Source: a bacterium
GTDB taxonomy: Bacteria > Bacillota_A > Clostridia > Lachnospirales > Lachnospiraceae
Assembly: GCA_004562915.1 (NCBI GenBank)
Contig: SFQZ01000229.1
Coordinates: 1-6,428 of the forward strand
Reading direction: 5' to 3'
DNA: 6,428 bases
The translations under genes were made by a program, and so were the position numbers. Below the pieces are notes generated by a model. It saw nothing but the letters and a program-made list of their open reading frames with translations, was not told the origin of the DNA and ran no database searches. Below, in pieces: positions 6,044 through 6,428 of this stretch. Each line of letters opens with the position of its first letter. The first letter of the stretch is position 1.

Positions 6044-6159
6044 AAAATTCGTAACAAACATTGCCTTTACGGATTATTCTGCATTTCTCTTCCAAAAATC
6101 CGTAACAAGCCACCATTTCTATGGATTATCCCATGGTTTTCTCCTAAAAATCCGTAACA
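6044..6159. repeat. Tandem hairpin-forming repeats, period 51-52 bp, upstream of nadA
   Basis: AAAAT(T/C)CGTAACA occurs at 6044-6056, 6095-6107 and 6147-6159. The first two units also carry a second conserved block, (AC/AT)GGATTAT, about 25 nt later, which pairs with the first: 6046-6054 with 6067-6075 (9 bp) and 6097-6104 with 6120-6127 (8 bp), the differences between units keeping pairing through G-U pairs. The third unit keeps only the first block. A degenerate earlier unit may start near 6000 (TTCATAAC and GGTT...CGATT at a consistent 48-bp offset). Spacing and the short conserved core do not fit CRISPR. The role is unknown; it may be an extragenic repeat family or part of a regulatory region. 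Confidence 0.55.
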
Positions 6160-6195
6160 TCCCAGCAATGCTTTACAATGCAATCGAATCACACA

Positions 6196-6215
6196 ACAGC
6201 TGTCTTGTCACATGC
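6196..6215 (+). promoter_or_regulatory. Candidate NiaR-type operator overlapping the nadA -35 box
   Basis: ACAGCTGTCTTGTCACATGC is a near-palindrome of the form ACAnnTGTCTTGNCAnnTGN that covers the -35 hexamer. NiaR (YrxA) is the niacin-responsive repressor of NAD synthesis genes in Firmicutes, and as I recall its sites have this ACAnnTGT...ACAnnTGT architecture. Two positions deviate from perfect symmetry. A related TGTCTGTCA lies at the expected transcription start (6233-6241). The link rests on position, on the downstream gene and on recalled consensus. Confidence 0.4.
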
Positions 6216-6233
6216 AATGTCATACGTTATAAT
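6205..6233 (+). promoter_or_regulatory. Sigma-70-type promoter of nadA
   Basis: A -35 box TTGTCA (6205-6210) and a perfect -10 box TATAAT (6228-6233) are separated by exactly 17 bp. Transcription should begin near 6240, leaving a leader of about 115 nt before the nadA start. It is the best promoter match in the window and implies that nadA is transcribed apart from the MATE gene. Confidence 0.7.
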
Positions 6234-6241
6234 GTCTGTCA

Positions 6242-6263
6242 ATGAGCTTTTATCCCAGCTCAT
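6242..6263 (+). other. Stem-loop at the 5' end of the nadA leader
   Basis: ATGAGCT (6242-6248) and AGCTCAT (6257-6263) pair perfectly around an 8-nt loop immediately after the predicted transcription start. It is not followed by a T tract, so it is not a terminator. A 5' stabilising hairpin is the plainest reading; the rest of the leader shows no riboswitch I recognise. Confidence 0.4.
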
Positions 6264-6356
6264 ATTCTCGGATTTGCATTCCAAAATCAAAGAAAGCATT
6301 TCCCGGAGCAGAATAACAACACAACACAATACCATACAAAGTGAAAGGTGAGAGAC

Positions 6357-6428
6357 ATGACATTAGTAGAAGAAATACAGGCATTAAAAAAGGAAAAAAA
6401 TGCGGTCATTCTGGCGCACTATTATGTG
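6357..6428 (+). CDS. nadA: Quinolinate synthase NadA, N-terminal 24 residues (cut by window end)
   Basis: ATG 6357 follows AAAGGTGAG (6344-6352) and gives MTLVEEIQALKKEKNAVILA then HYYV. The block LKKEKNAVILAHYY is the conserved N-terminus of NadA, whose His binds substrate in this family. NadA is a [4Fe-4S] enzyme that condenses iminoaspartate with dihydroxyacetone phosphate to quinolinate in de novo NAD synthesis; nadB and nadC usually follow it in Firmicutes but lie outside the window. Upstream are its own promoter and a possible NiaR site. The fragment is short, but the motif is distinctive. Confidence 0.85.
   Translation, partial: MTLVEEIQALKKEKNAVILAHYYV

Larger units (their letters stand above)
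5927..6356. other. Gene-free region between the MATE gene and nadA
   Basis: This 430-bp stretch carries the tandem hairpin repeats (6044-6159), the nadA promoter and possible operator, and the leader of about 115 nt. Reading frames across it (for example from GTG 5988) are open by chance across the repeats and lack ribosome-binding sites. A 16-codon frame starts in the ATGA overlapping the MATE stop (5923-5973) and has AAGGA upstream, but it is too short to call. No clear terminator for the MATE transcript is visible. Confidence 0.5.

Noticed and set aside
6044..6159. CRISPR-like regular repeats
   Set aside because: Only a 13-bp core is well conserved, there are three copies, the intervening sequences share a second block and so are not unique spacers, and no cas gene is present.
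6242..6356. NAD-sensing riboswitch in the nadA leader
   Set aside because: Apart from one 7-bp stem-loop I see no conserved riboswitch core or terminator/anti-terminator pair.

Overview
The window reads as Firmicutes DNA made of three unlike parts. The right half (about 3400-6428) has moderate GC and codon use typical of gut Clostridia, probably Lachnospiraceae: a LysR-type regulator, a MATE efflux transporter and the first codons of nadA (quinolinate synthase). The left end (1 to about 945) is strikingly AT-rich. It holds the 3' part of a dnaK whose usual acidic tail is replaced by a hydrophobic anchor-like segment, then a small secreted-protein gene interrupted by two nonsense codons. Between them lies an IS91-like mobile element on the minus strand.

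Layout: 2-556 dnaK 3' part (+); 609-980 secreted-protein pseudogene (+); 948-978 perfect hairpin; 1142-2302 IS91-family HUH transposase (-); 2295-3170 tyrosine recombinase (-), overlapping the transposase start by 8 bp; 3171-3438 non-coding, with direct and inverted repeats that look like the other end of the element, then a strong hairpin touching the lysR start; 3439-4377 lysR (+); 4378-4567 gap with two overlapping short reading frames; 4568-5926 MATE transporter (+); 5927-6356 non-coding, with tandem hairpin-forming repeats, a good sigma-70-type promoter overlapped by a NiaR-like palindrome, and a leader of about 115 nt; 6357 onward nadA (+, cut by the window end).

The two minus-strand genes form one mobile unit: the recombinase is read first and the transposase follows by translational coupling. 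Related hairpins carrying AGCAGTT arms lie on both sides of the pair and may mark its ends. The change in composition across the element means the left flank was either acquired from another organism, joined by recombination or one-ended transposition, or is an assembly join. The right-hand genes look like ordinary chromosome: a regulator-transporter pair followed by a separately promoted NAD biosynthesis gene, probably niacin-responsive.

No complete new defence or metabolic system is visible. The most unusual items are the membrane-tailed DnaK, the twin-nonsense secreted gene, the paired transposase-recombinase unit with its terminal hairpins, and the repeat array upstream of nadA.
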